The notes under the pieces are model-generated. The model saw only the letters and a program-made list of their open reading frames with translations, was not told where the DNA came from and searched no databases. This document shows, in pieces, positions 7,716-17,049 of a stretch of DNA of 64,000 bases (positions are counted from its first letter, which is position 1; each line of letters opens with the position of its first letter). The position numbers were made by a program, and so were the translations under genes. Source of the stretch: Mesorhizobium sp. M4B.F.Ca.ET.058.02.1.1 (GTDB lineage Bacteria; Pseudomonadota; Alphaproteobacteria; Rhizobiales; Rhizobiaceae); contig NZ_CP034450.1 of assembly GCF_003952505.1 (NCBI RefSeq), positions 248,001 through 312,000 of the forward strand, read 5' to 3'.

Positions 7716-10701
7716 GCATGCGGCTCCCGTCCGGGTCGTAGAAGTGGTTGGAGACGATCTCGATCGGCCCGAAGCGATTGCGCAACGGGTCCGAGACGAA
7801 AGCGCGCGTGCCGTGCCTGGCCTTGCCGCCCTTGACCAGCGCTAGCGCGATATGCTTGCCGAGCGCCGGCGAATAGCAGCAGGCGGTTATGTGGCCGATC
7901 GAATCGCGTGGATTGGCTTCGTCCAGTTCCTCGACGATATGCGCGCCGCCGTTGAACGGGCGGTTGTCGAGCGAGACCAGGCCGACCAGTTGCAGCCGGT
8001 CAGGCGTGATCAGGCCCTCGCGGTCCATCATCGCCGAGCCGATGAAGGGCTTCTTCTTCGACAGCATCCAGTCGAGATGCAGGTCGCGCGCCGTGGTGCG
8101 GCCGTCGATCTCGGCGCCGGTGACATGGCCCTTCTCGATGCGCATCGTACCCAGCGCCTCGAGCCCGTAGGTCACCAGGCCGGATGGCTTGCCAGCCTCG
8201 ATCAGCGCCTCCCAGACATGGGTGCCGTGGCCGGCGCCGGAATAGACCTCGAAGGCCATCTCGCCGGAAAAGGACAGGCGGCAGATCATCACCGGCACGC
8301 CCGCAATCTGGCCACGGACGATGCCCATGAAAGGCAGGGTGGCGTTGTCGACGGCGGTGCCGGTGACGCAGGTGGCGAGGATGGCTCTCGCCTTCGGCCC
8401 GCCGATCGCAGCGCCTGCCCATTCGTCGGTCACCGAGGTGACGGTGACCTTCAATTCCGGCCAGATCACGTCGAGGAAATATTCCAGATGCTGCATCACC
8501 TTGCCGGCATTGGCGGTGGTGGTGGTCATCAGGAAGTCCTGCTCGCCGAGCCGCCAGGTGGTGCCGTCGTCGAAGGCAAGCCCGTCCTCGCGCAGCATCA
8601 GGCCGTAGCGCGCCTTGCCGACGGCAAGCGTGGAAAACATGTTGGTGTAGACGCGGTCGAGGAATTCCGCCGCGTCCGGTCCCTGCACGGCGATCTTGCC
8701 CAGCGTCGAGACGTCGACGATGCCGGCGCTGTCGCGGGTGGCCTTGGCTTCGCGCACATAGGCCTGCTCGACCGTCTCGCCGGCAAGGCCGTAGATCATC
8801 GGCCGGTACCAGAGGCCTGCGGAATACATCCGCGCGCCGTTGGCGATATGCCAGTCGTGCATCGGGGTCAGCCGCTCGGGTTTGAGATCGCCAAAACGCT
8901 CGGCCGCCAGCGAGCCGATCGACACCGCCGTGTAGGGTGGGCGGAAGCGCGTCGTGCCGACCTCGGGGATCGGCTTGCCGAGAGCCTCGGCCATGATGGC
9001 GAGGCCCGGCACGTTGGAGCTCTTGCCCTGGTCGGTCGCCATGCCAAGCGTGGTGTAGCGCTTGAGGTGCTCGACCGAGATGAAGCCCTCGCGGTGCGCC
9101 AACCGCACGTCTTCCGCCGTGACGTCGTGCTGGAAATCGACGAAGCTCTTGCCCGCCGCCTTGATCTCGAACACCGGCGCCGGGTCGGGCTCGCCTGGCG
9201 CGGCTTCGACGTCCGGCAGGGCCGTCGGCGCGTCCGTGCCGCCCGCGGCAGCGACACCGGCGGTGCGGCCTTCGGCGATGGCCTCGGCGGTCGAGAAACT
9301 GCCGGTGAAGGCGCCTGCGCCGATCCAGCGCTGCGTCGGCTTCGGTGGCAGGAAGGCCTGCCTGGCCGGGTTCCACTCAGCCTTTGCGCCGGCCTGGCTG
9401 GCGAGATGGATCGTCGGCGACCAGCCGCCTGACATCAGCAGGCAGTCGGCATGGATGCTGCGCGCGTCGCCGGTGGGCGCGCCACTCAGCATGTCGAAGC
9501 GCTGCACTTTTAGGCCGGAGAGAGCCTTGCCGCCCTCGGTGGCCACCACGGCGTGACCGGAGAGCATTTCCGCCTCGGCCTCGGTGGCCAGCCGGCGCAT
9601 TTCGTCCGACAGCCCGGAGCGAACGTCGACGATTGCGACGATCGCGGCCCCTGCCTTCCTCAGCGCCAGGGCGGAACGGTAGGCGCTGTCATTGTTGGTG
9701 AACAGGGCAATCCTCTCGCCGGGCAGGACGCCATATTCGTTGGCGTAGCGCTCTGCGGCATGCGCCAGCATGACGCCCGGCCGGTCATTGCCGGGGAAGA
9801 CCAGCGGCCGTTCGAAGGAGCCGGTGGCAAGCACCACGGTTCTGGCGCGGATCGCCCAGTAGCGATGGCGCGGCTCGCCCTTGGCCAGGCTCTCCTTGTG
9901 GTCGCTGACACGCTCCAGCGCGGCAAGCGTGTTGCCGTCATAGTAGCCCCAGACCGTGGTGCGCGGCAAAAGCCGCACATTGTCGTTGCCTTCGAGTTGG
10001 CCGGCAACGCGCGCCGCCCAGTCGTCCGCCGGCATGCCGTCGATCGTCTCGCCGGACCAGTTGGCCGAGCCGCCGAAGCGCGGCTCCAGCTCGGTGAGGA
10101 TGACGCGCGCGCCCTGTTCGGCGGCAGCCTTGGCGGCCATCAGCCCGGCCGGACCGGAGCCGACCACCAGCACGTCGCAGAAGGCGTTCATGCGCTCATA
10201 GCGCGAAGTGTCGGCGGCGGTGCCGGCTCTGCCGAGACCGGCGGCGCGGCGGATAAAATGCTCGCAGAACATCCAGAAGCGGGTGCCTTTGAGCGGGCCG
10301 ATCACCGGCCCCATGAAGGTCTTGTAGTAGAAGCCGGCCGACAGGAGCTTGCCGCCGAGCTGGTTGGCCGCACTGACGTCCCAGGCAAGCGACGGGAAGC
10401 GGTTCTGGCTGACGGCGGTGAGCCCGTCATAGATCTCGACCATGGTCGCGGCGATGTTCGGTTCGCGCACCTCGCCGCGCAGCACTGTTACCAGCGCGTT
10501 CGGCTCCTCGACACCGGCCGTGAGCACGCCGCGCGGGCGGTGGTACTTGAACGAGCGGCCGAACAGCGTCACGCCATTGGCGAGCAGCGCCGAGGCCAGC
10601 GTGTCGCCGGCATGGCCGGTATAGGTCACGCCGTCGAAGGTGAAGCGGATGGTGCGCAGCCGGTCGACGCGGCCGCCGTTCTCGATGCGACGGGGGCTCA
10701 C
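7708..10701 (-). CDS. soxA: Sarcosine oxidase alpha subunit
   Basis: A 997-residue protein, the usual length for SoxA. In order: an N-terminal ferredoxin-like domain (about 15-100, TFDGVTYTGHAGDTLASALL, which lacks the usual iron ligands), an NAD-binding Rossmann/FAD-type domain (GSGPAG at 181-186), and a C-terminal GcvT/folate domain from about residue 610 (MHDWHIANGARMY onward). The alpha chain carries the folate site where the methylene group is transferred to tetrahydrofolate. The gene overlaps soxD by 4 bases and soxG by 8, indicating tight translational coupling. Nothing looks disrupted. Confidence 0.96.
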   Translation of the reverse strand: MSPRRIENGGRVDRLRTIRFTFDGVTYTGHAGDTLASALLANGVTLFGRSFKYHRPRGVLTAGVEEPNALVTVLRGEVREPNIAATMVEIYDGLTAVSQNRFPSLAWDVSAANQLGGKLLSAGFYYKTFMGPVIGPLKGTRFWMFCEHFIRRAAGLGRAGTAADTSRYERMNAFCDVLVVGSGPAGLMAAKAAAEQGARVILTELEPRFGGSANWSGETIDGMPADDWAARVAGQLEGNDNVRLLPRTTVWGYYDGNTLAALERVSDHKESLAKGEPRHRYWAIRARTVVLATGSFERPLVFPGNDRPGVMLAHAAERYANEYGVLPGERIALFTNNDSAYRSALALRKAGAAIVAIVDVRSGLSDEMRRLATEAEAEMLSGHAVVATEGGKALSGLKVQRFDMLSGAPTGDARSIHADCLLMSGGWSPTIHLASQAGAKAEWNPARQAFLPPKPTQRWIGAGAFTGSFSTAEAIAEGRTAGVAAAGGTDAPTALPDVEAAPGEPDPAPVFEIKAAGKSFVDFQHDVTAEDVRLAHREGFISVEHLKRYTTLGMATDQGKSSNVPGLAIMAEALGKPIPEVGTTRFRPPYTAVSIGSLAAERFGDLKPERLTPMHDWHIANGARMYSAGLWYRPMIYGLAGETVEQAYVREAKATRDSAGIVDVSTLGKIAVQGPDAAEFLDRVYTNMFSTLAVGKARYGLMLREDGLAFDDGTTWRLGEQDFLMTTTTANAGKVMQHLEYFLDVIWPELKVTVTSVTDEWAGAAIGGPKARAILATCVTGTAVDNATLPFMGIVRGQIAGVPVMICRLSFSGEMAFEVYSGAGHGTHVWEALIEAGKPSGLVTYGLEALGTMRIEKGHVTGAEIDGRTTARDLHLDWMLSKKKPFIGSAMMDREGLITPDRLQLVGLVSLDNRPFNGGAHIVEELDEANPRDSIGHITACCYSPALGKHIALALVKGGKARHGTRAFVSDPLRNRFGPIEIVSNHFYDPDGSRMHG

Positions 10702-10994
10702 GACTTGGCTTCCGTCTTGTGCCGCGTGGCGGATCTGTGGCCGCCATGCGCGAAAGCAGTGCTGGAAATCTCGTGTGTCAGCGTGTTGCGCACGACCCTG
10801 ATATGAGCGCGGCAGCCGCCGGCATGCTGCCAGATCTCGTTATGGTCGCCGGCCGGATTCAGCCGGTCGTAGACATAGGCGTTCCAGGCGTCGAGGTCCT
10901 GAGAGGCCGGTTGCGGACGCTCGCGGTTGCCATCGCCCTGATAGGCAAACTCGATGACGTCGCGTGGGCCACAATAGGGACAGGTGATAAGCAT
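10698..10994 (-). CDS. soxD: Sarcosine oxidase delta subunit
   Basis: A 98-residue protein with the SoxD zinc-site arrangement: MLITCPYCGPRD at the N-terminus and a later GGCRAHI segment. The length, the zinc-binding CPYC pair and the position between soxB and soxA are all typical. The delta subunit is structural within the heterotetramer. The stop overlaps the soxA start by ATGA, and the gene starts 12 bases after the soxB stop. Confidence 0.95.
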   Translation of the reverse strand: MLITCPYCGPRDVIEFAYQGDGNRERPQPASQDLDAWNAYVYDRLNPAGDHNEIWQHAGGCRAHIRVVRNTLTHEISSTAFAHGGHRSATRHKTEAKS

Positions 10995-11006
10995 CTTATT
11001 TCAACC

Positions 11007-12266
11007 CTAGTGCAGCCGAGGCGTCGCGCCTTGGCCCTTGTCGTCGATGAAGAGACCGCGATAGAAGCGGTCGAGCGTGAACGGCGCGTTGAGCTCGTGC
11101 GGCTCGCCCTTGGCGATGGTCCAGGCAAAGCAAAAGCCGGAGGCCGGTGTCGCCTTGAAGCCGCCGTAGCACCAGCCGCAATTGAGATACATGCCGGGCA
11201 GCGGGCCAGTGGTAATGATCGGCGAGCCGTCCATCGTCATGTCGCAGAGGCCGCCCCAGGAGCGCAGCATGCGCACGCGCGCCAGGCCGGGGAACAGCGC
11301 CAGCATCTCGCTCATCACCTCGTCGACGATCGGCAGGCTGCCGCGCTGGGCATAGCTGTTGTAGCCGTCGAGGTCGCCGCCATAGACCAAGCCGCCCTTG
11401 TCGGACTGCGAGATGTAAAAGTGACCCATGCCGAAGGTCAGGATCGTGTCGATGATCGGCTTCAGCGATTCCGACACGAAGGCCTGCAGCACATGGCTCT
11501 CGATCGGCATCTTGTCGATGCCGGCCAGTTGCATGACGCGGCCGGTGCTGCCGGCAACGGCGAGCGCCACCTTCCTGGCGCGGATCTCGCCGCGCGTCGT
11601 CGAAACGCCGGTGATGCGGTCGCCGTCGCGCAGAAAACCGGTGACCTCGCAATTCTCGATGATGTCGACGCCGCGCCGGTCGGCGCCGCGCGCATAGCCC
11701 CAGGCCACCGCATCGTGGCGGGCGCTGCCGGCGCGCCGCTGCATCAGGCCGCCGATGACAGGGAACCGCGCCGAGCCGGAGACGTCGAGCGCCGGCACGA
11801 GCCGCTTGATCTGGTCGACGGTCATCAGCTCGGCATCGACGCCGAGATGGCGCATGGCGTTGCCGCGCCTGGCATAGTCGTCGAACTGGGCGGGCGTATG
11901 CGCCAGGTTCAGACAGCCGCGCTGCGAGAACATGACATTGTAGTTGAGGTCGTGCGAGAGGTTCTCCCAAAGCTTCATCGAATGCTCGTAGAAGCGGGTG
12001 TTGGAAGGCAAAAGGTAGTTCGAGCGCACTGCGGTGGTGTTGCGGCCGACATTGCCTGAGCCCAGCCAGCCCTTCTCCAGCACCGCGACGTTGGTGATGC
12101 CGTGCTCCTTGGCGAGGTAGTAGGCGGTCGACAGGCCGTGCCCACCGCCGCCGATGACGATCACGTCATAGGATGCCTTTGGGTCCGGCTTGCGCCAGGC
12201 CGGCTTCCAGTCCTTGTTTCCGCTGAGCGCGTTCTTGAGGAGCGAAAAGGCCGAATATTCCGCCAT
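11007..12266 (-). CDS. soxB: Sarcosine oxidase beta subunit
   Basis: A 419-residue DAO-family flavoprotein. It has a GGGGHGLSTAY dinucleotide-binding motif (about 39-49) and a SARHDAVAWG segment whose His184 corresponds to the histidine that carries covalent FMN in heterotetrameric sarcosine oxidases. It holds the sarcosine-oxidising FAD site. It is the first gene of soxBDAG. An inverted repeat built from GGCGCAA and TTGCGCC lies 52 bases upstream and may be an operator. Together with the dimethylglycine dehydrogenase-like proteins elsewhere in the window it would complete betaine breakdown to glycine. Confidence 0.96.
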   Translation of the reverse strand: MAEYSAFSLLKNALSGNKDWKPAWRKPDPKASYDVIVIGGGGHGLSTAYYLAKEHGITNVAVLEKGWLGSGNVGRNTTAVRSNYLLPSNTRFYEHSMKLWENLSHDLNYNVMFSQRGCLNLAHTPAQFDDYARRGNAMRHLGVDAELMTVDQIKRLVPALDVSGSARFPVIGGLMQRRAGSARHDAVAWGYARGADRRGVDIIENCEVTGFLRDGDRITGVSTTRGEIRARKVALAVAGSTGRVMQLAGIDKMPIESHVLQAFVSESLKPIIDTILTFGMGHFYISQSDKGGLVYGGDLDGYNSYAQRGSLPIVDEVMSEMLALFPGLARVRMLRSWGGLCDMTMDGSPIITTGPLPGMYLNCGWCYGGFKATPASGFCFAWTIAKGEPHELNAPFTLDRFYRGLFIDDKGQGATPRLH

Positions 12267-12317
12267 GTTTCATGTCGTCCGGTTGGTGCGATGCGGCAGA
12301 CTATAGAGCAGGCAGCG

Positions 12318-12339
12318 GGCGCAAAGCCAAGATTGCGCC
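12318..12339. promoter_or_regulatory. Palindrome GGCGCAA-N8-TTGCGCC upstream of soxB
   Basis: GGCGCAA at 12318-12324 and TTGCGCC at 12333-12339 form a perfect 7-8-7 inverted repeat, 52 bases before the soxB start and next to a TATAGT sequence on the minus strand that could be a -10 element. The half-sites resemble the TTGCG/CGCAA halves found elsewhere in the window but in the opposite arrangement. Confidence 0.45.
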
Positions 12340-12363
12340 ATCGCTTTTCGACAGGCCGACTTC

Positions 12364-12413
12364 CACTTGCCTGACCGGAGACGGCTTGCACTTGCCTGAT
12401 CGGGGACGGCTTG
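12364..12413. repeat. Two tandem 25-bp repeats
   Basis: Two adjacent 25-base units, 12364-12388 and 12389-12413, start with CACTTGCCTGA/T and end with GACGGCTTG. They differ at only two positions. They lie between the divergent soxB and MscS-family genes. No function is evident. Confidence 0.8.
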
Positions 12414-12485
12414 CCGCGGGGTATGGCGGTCTTTATCAAGAACGAAATTACGAAGTCTTTTCGGCAGCGAGTCGCCATCAAGGTC

Positions 12486-14975
12486 ATGTTCTTCCGGTTA
12501 CTTCGCCTGATCCTGGTTCTGATGCTCGCCGTTTCGGCGCAGCCTTCGTTCGATGCGATGGCGCAGGCCATCGGCCAGGGTTCCGCGCAACTGATCGTCG
12601 ACCAGCAGAAGGTCGTCCAGGACCTGGCGGCCAAGACCGATGGTCTCGAAAAGAAGGTCGCCGACGACGCCGAGGATGACGCAGCGCTTGTCGACGTCCG
12701 CCTGCAACTCGAGGATCTGTCGCGGGCGGCATTGAACAGCGCACTGGCCTTCCGCTCGCGCCTTGCCGACATCAACAACCGGATCGAGGTGCTTGGCCCG
12801 CCGCCGGCGCAGGGGCAGCCGCAGGAGCCGGCGATCGTTACCAACGAGCGCGGAGCGCTTGCCGCCGAAAAAGCCGAGATCAACGCCGTCATCGCCAGCG
12901 CGCAAAACCTGTCGATCCGCATCAACGGGCTGATCGACAAGATCGGCGTCATGCGCAGCGACCTTTTCCGCAATTTCCTCGCCAAGCGCTATGAACTGAC
13001 GGACGCGCTCAGTCCCCAGGCCTTTTCCGATGCGCACGATCAATTCACCGGCCTTTACAAAGCCGTCTCGTCCTGGCTGATTTTCGCCTTCAAATTCAAA
13101 CTCCAGGCCGTGCTCGCAGCGGCCCTGATGGCGCTGGGACTGGCGGCGGTGCTGCTGGTCGGCGGCCGGCGCCTGTTCGGGCGCATCTTCGAACCCGACC
13201 CGTCCATCGAGGCGCCGTCCTATCTCAGCCGGCTTTCCGTGGCGTTCTGGTCAACGCTGCTGCCGTCCGCGGCGCTCTCGGTGTTCCTCGCCTCGACCGT
13301 GTTCTTCTTCAATTATTACAACGTGCTGCGCGGCGATATCGGCGTCTTCCTCAATGCGCTGCTCGCCGTCATCGCGGTGGTGTTCTGCGTCAACCGGCTG
13401 ACCAATGCCGCGCTTGAGCCGCGCCTGCCCAACTGGCGCCTGATTCCGGTCGAAACCGGGCCGGCGCGCTGGCTGGTGCGGCTGACGACGGCGATGGCGG
13501 TGGTCATCGGCTTCAACAATTTCCTGTCCGTGGTCAACGACAAGATGGGCTCGCCGCTGTCGCTGACCATCGCGCGCAGCTTTGTCGCTACCATCATCGT
13601 CGGCGTCATCCTGATCCTGATGGCGCTGCTGAAGCCGTTCCGGGCGCGGGATGGAACATGGCGCCCGTGGCCGGCCTGGCTTCGCGTCACCGCCGTCGCG
13701 CTCGGCCTGTTCACCATCGCGGCGGCGCTGCTCGGCTATATCGGCCTTGCGCTGTTCGTCTCGCTGCAGGTGGTGGTCACCGGCACCGTCCTTGTCACCG
13801 CCTATATCGGCTTCCTGTCGGCACGGGCGATCGGCGAAGAGGGCGGCTTCGCCGACACGTCGGCTGGGCGCTGGCTGACCGCCAATTCAAGCTATGATGA
13901 AACCGCGCTCGACCAGCTCGGCCTGGTCGTCAGCATCGCCATCAACCTGATGATCGTGCTGGTGTTCCTGCCGCTGATCCTCCTGATGTGGGGTTTCCAG
14001 CCCGGCGACATCCAAGCGTGGGCATACAAACTGGCGACGGGCGTCACCATCGGCTCGGTGACGATCTCGTTCACCGGCATCCTCAGCGGCATCGTGGTCT
14101 TCGTCATCGGCTATTTCCTGACGCGCTGGTTCCAGGGCTGGCTCGACGGCTCGGTGATGGCGCGCGGCAGGGTCGACGCCGGCGTGCGCAACTCGATCCG
14201 GCTGGCGGTCGGCTATGCCGGCGTCGCCATTGCCGGCCTCGTCGGCGTCTCGGCGGCCGGCATCGACCTGTCAAACCTGGCGCTCGTTGCCGGCGCCCTG
14301 TCGCTCGGTATCGGCTTCGGCCTGCAAAATGTGGTGTCGAACTTCGTCTCCGGCCTGATCCTGCTTGCCGAGCGTCCGTTCAAGGTCGGCGACTGGATCG
14401 TCGCCGGCGACACCACCGGAACGGTCAAGAAGATCAGCGTGCGCGCCACCGAGATCGAGACCTTCCAGCGGCAGTCGGTGATCCTGCCCAACTCGACCCT
14501 GATCAACAATGCGGTCGGCAACTGGACGCACCGCAACAAGCTCGGCCGCGTCGACATCAAGGTCGGCGTCGCCTATGGCAGCGACGTCAAGCGGGTGCAT
14601 GCGCTTTTGCTCGAAATCGCGCGCAGCCATCCGCTGGTGCTGAAGAACCCCGAGCCGTTCGTACTGTTCGCCAATTTCGGCGCCGCCGCGCTCGAATTCG
14701 AGATCCGCGTGTTCCTCGCCGACATCCTGAACGGCAACATCGTGCAGAACGACATCCGCTTTGCCATCTTCGATGAGTTCAACAGCGAGCATATCGAGAT
14801 ACCCTCGACGCCACGCGCCGTGGTTGAGACGACAAAGCCCGAGGCGTGGCCGATCGACGACGACAAGATGGAGGCCGACTTCGCCGAGAAGGAGCAAGCG
14901 GAAGCCGAAGCCGCGGTTGAAAAGGCGCGCCTGGCAAAGTCCAGGCGCAAGGGCAGCAAACCTGATCCGGACTGA
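12486..14975 (+). CDS. MscS-family mechanosensitive ion channel with DUF3772-type periplasmic domain
   Basis: About 829 residues. It has an N-terminal signal-like hydrophobic segment (FFRLLRLILVLMLAVS), a coiled, charged periplasmic domain to about residue 200 like DUF3772, then around ten membrane segments. A conserved MscS pore and beta domain follows near 610-700 (GIGFGLQNVVSNFVSGLILL, then RPFKVGDWIVAGD), and a charged Glu/Lys/Ala-rich tail. It should open under membrane tension to release osmolytes on hypo-osmotic shock, which fits a cell that accumulates betaines. I prefer the ATG at 12486, just before the signal segment; in-frame starts further upstream would overlap the 25-bp repeats. 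Confidence 0.88.
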   Translation: MFFRLLRLILVLMLAVSAQPSFDAMAQAIGQGSAQLIVDQQKVVQDLAAKTDGLEKKVADDAEDDAALVDVRLQLEDLSRAALNSALAFRSRLADINNRIEVLGPPPAQGQPQEPAIVTNERGALAAEKAEINAVIASAQNLSIRINGLIDKIGVMRSDLFRNFLAKRYELTDALSPQAFSDAHDQFTGLYKAVSSWLIFAFKFKLQAVLAAALMALGLAAVLLVGGRRLFGRIFEPDPSIEAPSYLSRLSVAFWSTLLPSAALSVFLASTVFFFNYYNVLRGDIGVFLNALLAVIAVVFCVNRLTNAALEPRLPNWRLIPVETGPARWLVRLTTAMAVVIGFNNFLSVVNDKMGSPLSLTIARSFVATIIVGVILILMALLKPFRARDGTWRPWPAWLRVTAVALGLFTIAAALLGYIGLALFVSLQVVVTGTVLVTAYIGFLSARAIGEEGGFADTSAGRWLTANSSYDETALDQLGLVVSIAINLMIVLVFLPLILLMWGFQPGDIQAWAYKLATGVTIGSVTISFTGILSGIVVFVIGYFLTRWFQGWLDGSVMARGRVDAGVRNSIRLAVGYAGVAIAGLVGVSAAGIDLSNLALVAGALSLGIGFGLQNVVSNFVSGLILLAERPFKVGDWIVAGDTTGTVKKISVRATEIETFQRQSVILPNSTLINNAVGNWTHRNKLGRVDIKVGVAYGSDVKRVHALLLEIARSHPLVLKNPEPFVLFANFGAAALEFEIRVFLADILNGNIVQNDIRFAIFDEFNSEHIEIPSTPRAVVETTKPEAWPIDDDKMEADFAEKEQAEAEAAVEKARLAKSRRKGSKPDPD

Positions 14976-15140
14976 GGCGGCACACCACGGAATCGTGCCT
15001 GTGTCCGGCAAAAGCCAATTGCGGCATGAATGCGGCATTCAGTTGCGGTTCAGCTTCGATCTCATATAAGCTCGCATGCAAAGGGCGAGAATGCCTTGCA
15101 AATGCAACAAGAAGGCGGTGTGGAAACACCGGTATTGCAA

Positions 15141-15404
15141 ATGTGGAAGTCTGTCGTCGCCGCCATCGCTTTTCTAGCCGTGGGCGGGTCGGCTTTCGCC
15201 GCCAGCGCGGTCAACAAGGACGCCGAGACCCGGACGCTGATCGTGACCGAGGGCGGCGGCAAGACGGAGCTGGCGCTGGCCGCCGGCGAAACCGTGGAAT
15301 TCTGCCCGAATGGCTGTTTCGTCACCTTGCCGAATGGTGACCTCGAAGCCCTGACCGGCTCGGAAACGGTCGAGATTTCGGGTGGCGTCGCCCGCATCAA
15401 GTAA
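15141..15404 (+). CDS. Small secreted hypothetical protein
   Basis: Read from the ATG at 15141, this gives 87 residues starting MWKSVVAAIAFLAVGGSAFA, a clear signal peptide, followed by a mature domain with two cysteines in EFCPNGCFVTL and an acidic C-terminal half. A GTG at 15120 with AAGAAGG upstream is an alternative start that would add seven residues. A strong terminator follows directly, so it is probably monocistronic. I do not recognise a named family; the two close cysteines could form a disulfide in the periplasm. Confidence 0.7.
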   Translation: MWKSVVAAIAFLAVGGSAFAASAVNKDAETRTLIVTEGGGKTELALAAGETVEFCPNGCFVTLPNGDLEALTGSETVEISGGVARIK

Positions 15405-15426
15405 AACCGGGCAGCATCTCTCGCGA

Positions 15427-15453
15427 AGGCCGGGCAAACTGCCCGGCCTTTTA
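15427..15453 (+). terminator. Rho-independent terminator
   Basis: AAGGCCGGGC and GCCCGGCCTT form a GC-rich hairpin with a short loop, followed by TTTATTG. It sits just after the small secreted protein gene. Confidence 0.85.
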
Positions 15454-15609
15454 TTGTTTCCGGTAGCGGTTGTTTAACACTGACCGGGGAAATACCACCG
15501 CACAGCCTGGCCGCAACCTGACGTTTTAACGTTCGCTGCGTCATCTCCCGCTATATCCGACCCGAAGCCGCCGAACAGGGCGCGAAGGAATCAGGCAGGG
15601 CAGGGAATC

Positions 15610-17049
15610 ATGGACGCGCGGTCGGACAGGAACGCAATTCCGCTTGCGGTCGATCTCGACGGCACGCTGATTGCGACCGACCTCCTTTGGGAAGGCTTGT
15701 TCATCCTTCTCAAGAAGAATCCGCTCTATGTCTTCCTGGTGCCGTTCTGGCTGGCCGGCGGGCCGGCCAGACTCAAGCAGGAGATCGCTGCCCGCATCGA
15801 TATCGATCCGGCTTCGCTGCCTTACCGCGAGGCGCTGCTCGATCGGCTCCGCACCGAGCATCGGGAAGGTCGCGAGATCGTGCTGGCGACCGGCACGCCG
15901 CGCAAGTTCGCCGAGGCGATCGCCTCGCATCTGGGCATTTTCGACCGCGTGCTGGCGACCGATGGTCCGCACAACATGACCTCAGGCAGGAAACGCGACT
16001 CGCTGGTCGCCGCCTATGGCGACGGCGGCTTCGACTATGCGGGCAACAGCCGGCACGATCTCCAGGTTTTCGACGCAGCGCGCAGCGCGATCGTGGTGGC
16101 GCCCGACCGCCATGCCGCGCGCTGGCAGGCCGGGCATGGCGCCGAAACGGTTGCGGTGCCGAAGCCGACATTGAAGACATTCGTCAAGATGCTGCGCGTG
16201 CATCAATGGCTGAAGAATGCGCTGATCGCGGTGCCGATGGTGCTGTCGCACGAGTACTTCAACATCGACATGATCTGGGAATGCGTGCTGGCGTTCATCT
16301 CCTTCAGCGCCGTGGCTTCCGCCATCTACATCCTCAACGACTTCTTCGACCTCGCGCTCGACCGCAAACACCCGACCAAGCGCTATCGCCCCTTCGCCAC
16401 CGGCGCGCTCACTATCCCCTTCGGCTTCGGCGCGATGATGGCGCTGATCGCCGTCGGCATCGCCGCCGGGCTTTTGCTGCTGATCGAATTCCTCGGCGTG
16501 CTGGGCGGCTACATGGTTGTCACCACAGCCTATTCGCTGTCGTTCAAGCGCATGCTCCTGGTCGATGTGCTGACGCTGGCCGGGCTCTATACGATCCGGG
16601 TGCTGGCAGGTGCCGCGGCGACGGGCGTCGACGTCTCCTTCTGGCTGCTCGCCTTCTCGATCTTCTTCTTCCTGTCGCTGGCGCTGGTGAAGCGCTTCGT
16701 CGAATTGCGCACCACTGCCATTCCTGCCGGCGAGCGCATCGCCGGCCGCGGCTACCGCACCGAAGACCAGGAGATCGTGGCCCAGGCCGGCATGGCCTCC
16801 GCCTTCTCCTCGGCCCTGGTGCTCGCGCTCTACATGGACAGCGTCGCGGTGCGCGAGCTCTATTCGCATCCATGGGTGATGTGGCCGCTGGCGCCGATCG
16901 TGCTCTACCTCACGATGCGCGTCTGGATCCTCGCCCGCCGCGACGAGATGCACGACGATCCTGTCGTCTTCATCATCCGCGACTGGCGCAGCCAGATCGT
17001 TGTCGCCATCGGCGCCGCCCTTCTGGTGGCTGGAGCCTGGGGCGGTTGA
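15610..17049 (+). CDS. HAD phosphatase-UbiA prenyltransferase fusion (decaprenyl-phosphate phosphoribosyltransferase-like)
   Basis: A 479-residue two-domain protein. Residues 1-185 are a HAD-type phosphatase (DLDGTL at 15-20, ATGTP near 93). The rest is a polytopic UbiA domain with LRVHQWLKN (about 195-203) and NDFFDLALDRKHPTK from residue 243, the Mg/polyprenyl-phosphate site in the form seen in mycobacterial DPPR synthase. That enzyme transfers 5-phosphoribose from PRPP to decaprenyl phosphate, and the fused HAD domain could remove the 5-phosphate. It is immediately followed by a DprE1-like oxidase, which strongly supports a polyprenyl-phosphoryl-pentose pathway at the inner membrane. The architecture recalls NoeC of Azorhizobium. 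The final product is unknown. Confidence 0.85.
   Translation: MDARSDRNAIPLAVDLDGTLIATDLLWEGLFILLKKNPLYVFLVPFWLAGGPARLKQEIAARIDIDPASLPYREALLDRLRTEHREGREIVLATGTPRKFAEAIASHLGIFDRVLATDGPHNMTSGRKRDSLVAAYGDGGFDYAGNSRHDLQVFDAARSAIVVAPDRHAARWQAGHGAETVAVPKPTLKTFVKMLRVHQWLKNALIAVPMVLSHEYFNIDMIWECVLAFISFSAVASAIYILNDFFDLALDRKHPTKRYRPFATGALTIPFGFGAMMALIAVGIAAGLLLLIEFLGVLGGYMVVTTAYSLSFKRMLLVDVLTLAGLYTIRVLAGAAATGVDVSFWLLAFSIFFFLSLALVKRFVELRTTAIPAGERIAGRGYRTEDQEIVAQAGMASAFSSALVLALYMDSVAVRELYSHPWVMWPLAPIVLYLTMRVWILARRDEMHDDPVVFIIRDWRSQIVVAIGAALLVAGAWGG

Noticed and set aside
15687..17045. Plus-strand frame that continues upstream of the DprE1-like gene
   Set aside because: The first 450 codons overlap the UbiA gene in another frame and read as shadow sequence; only the part from 17046 matches DprE1.
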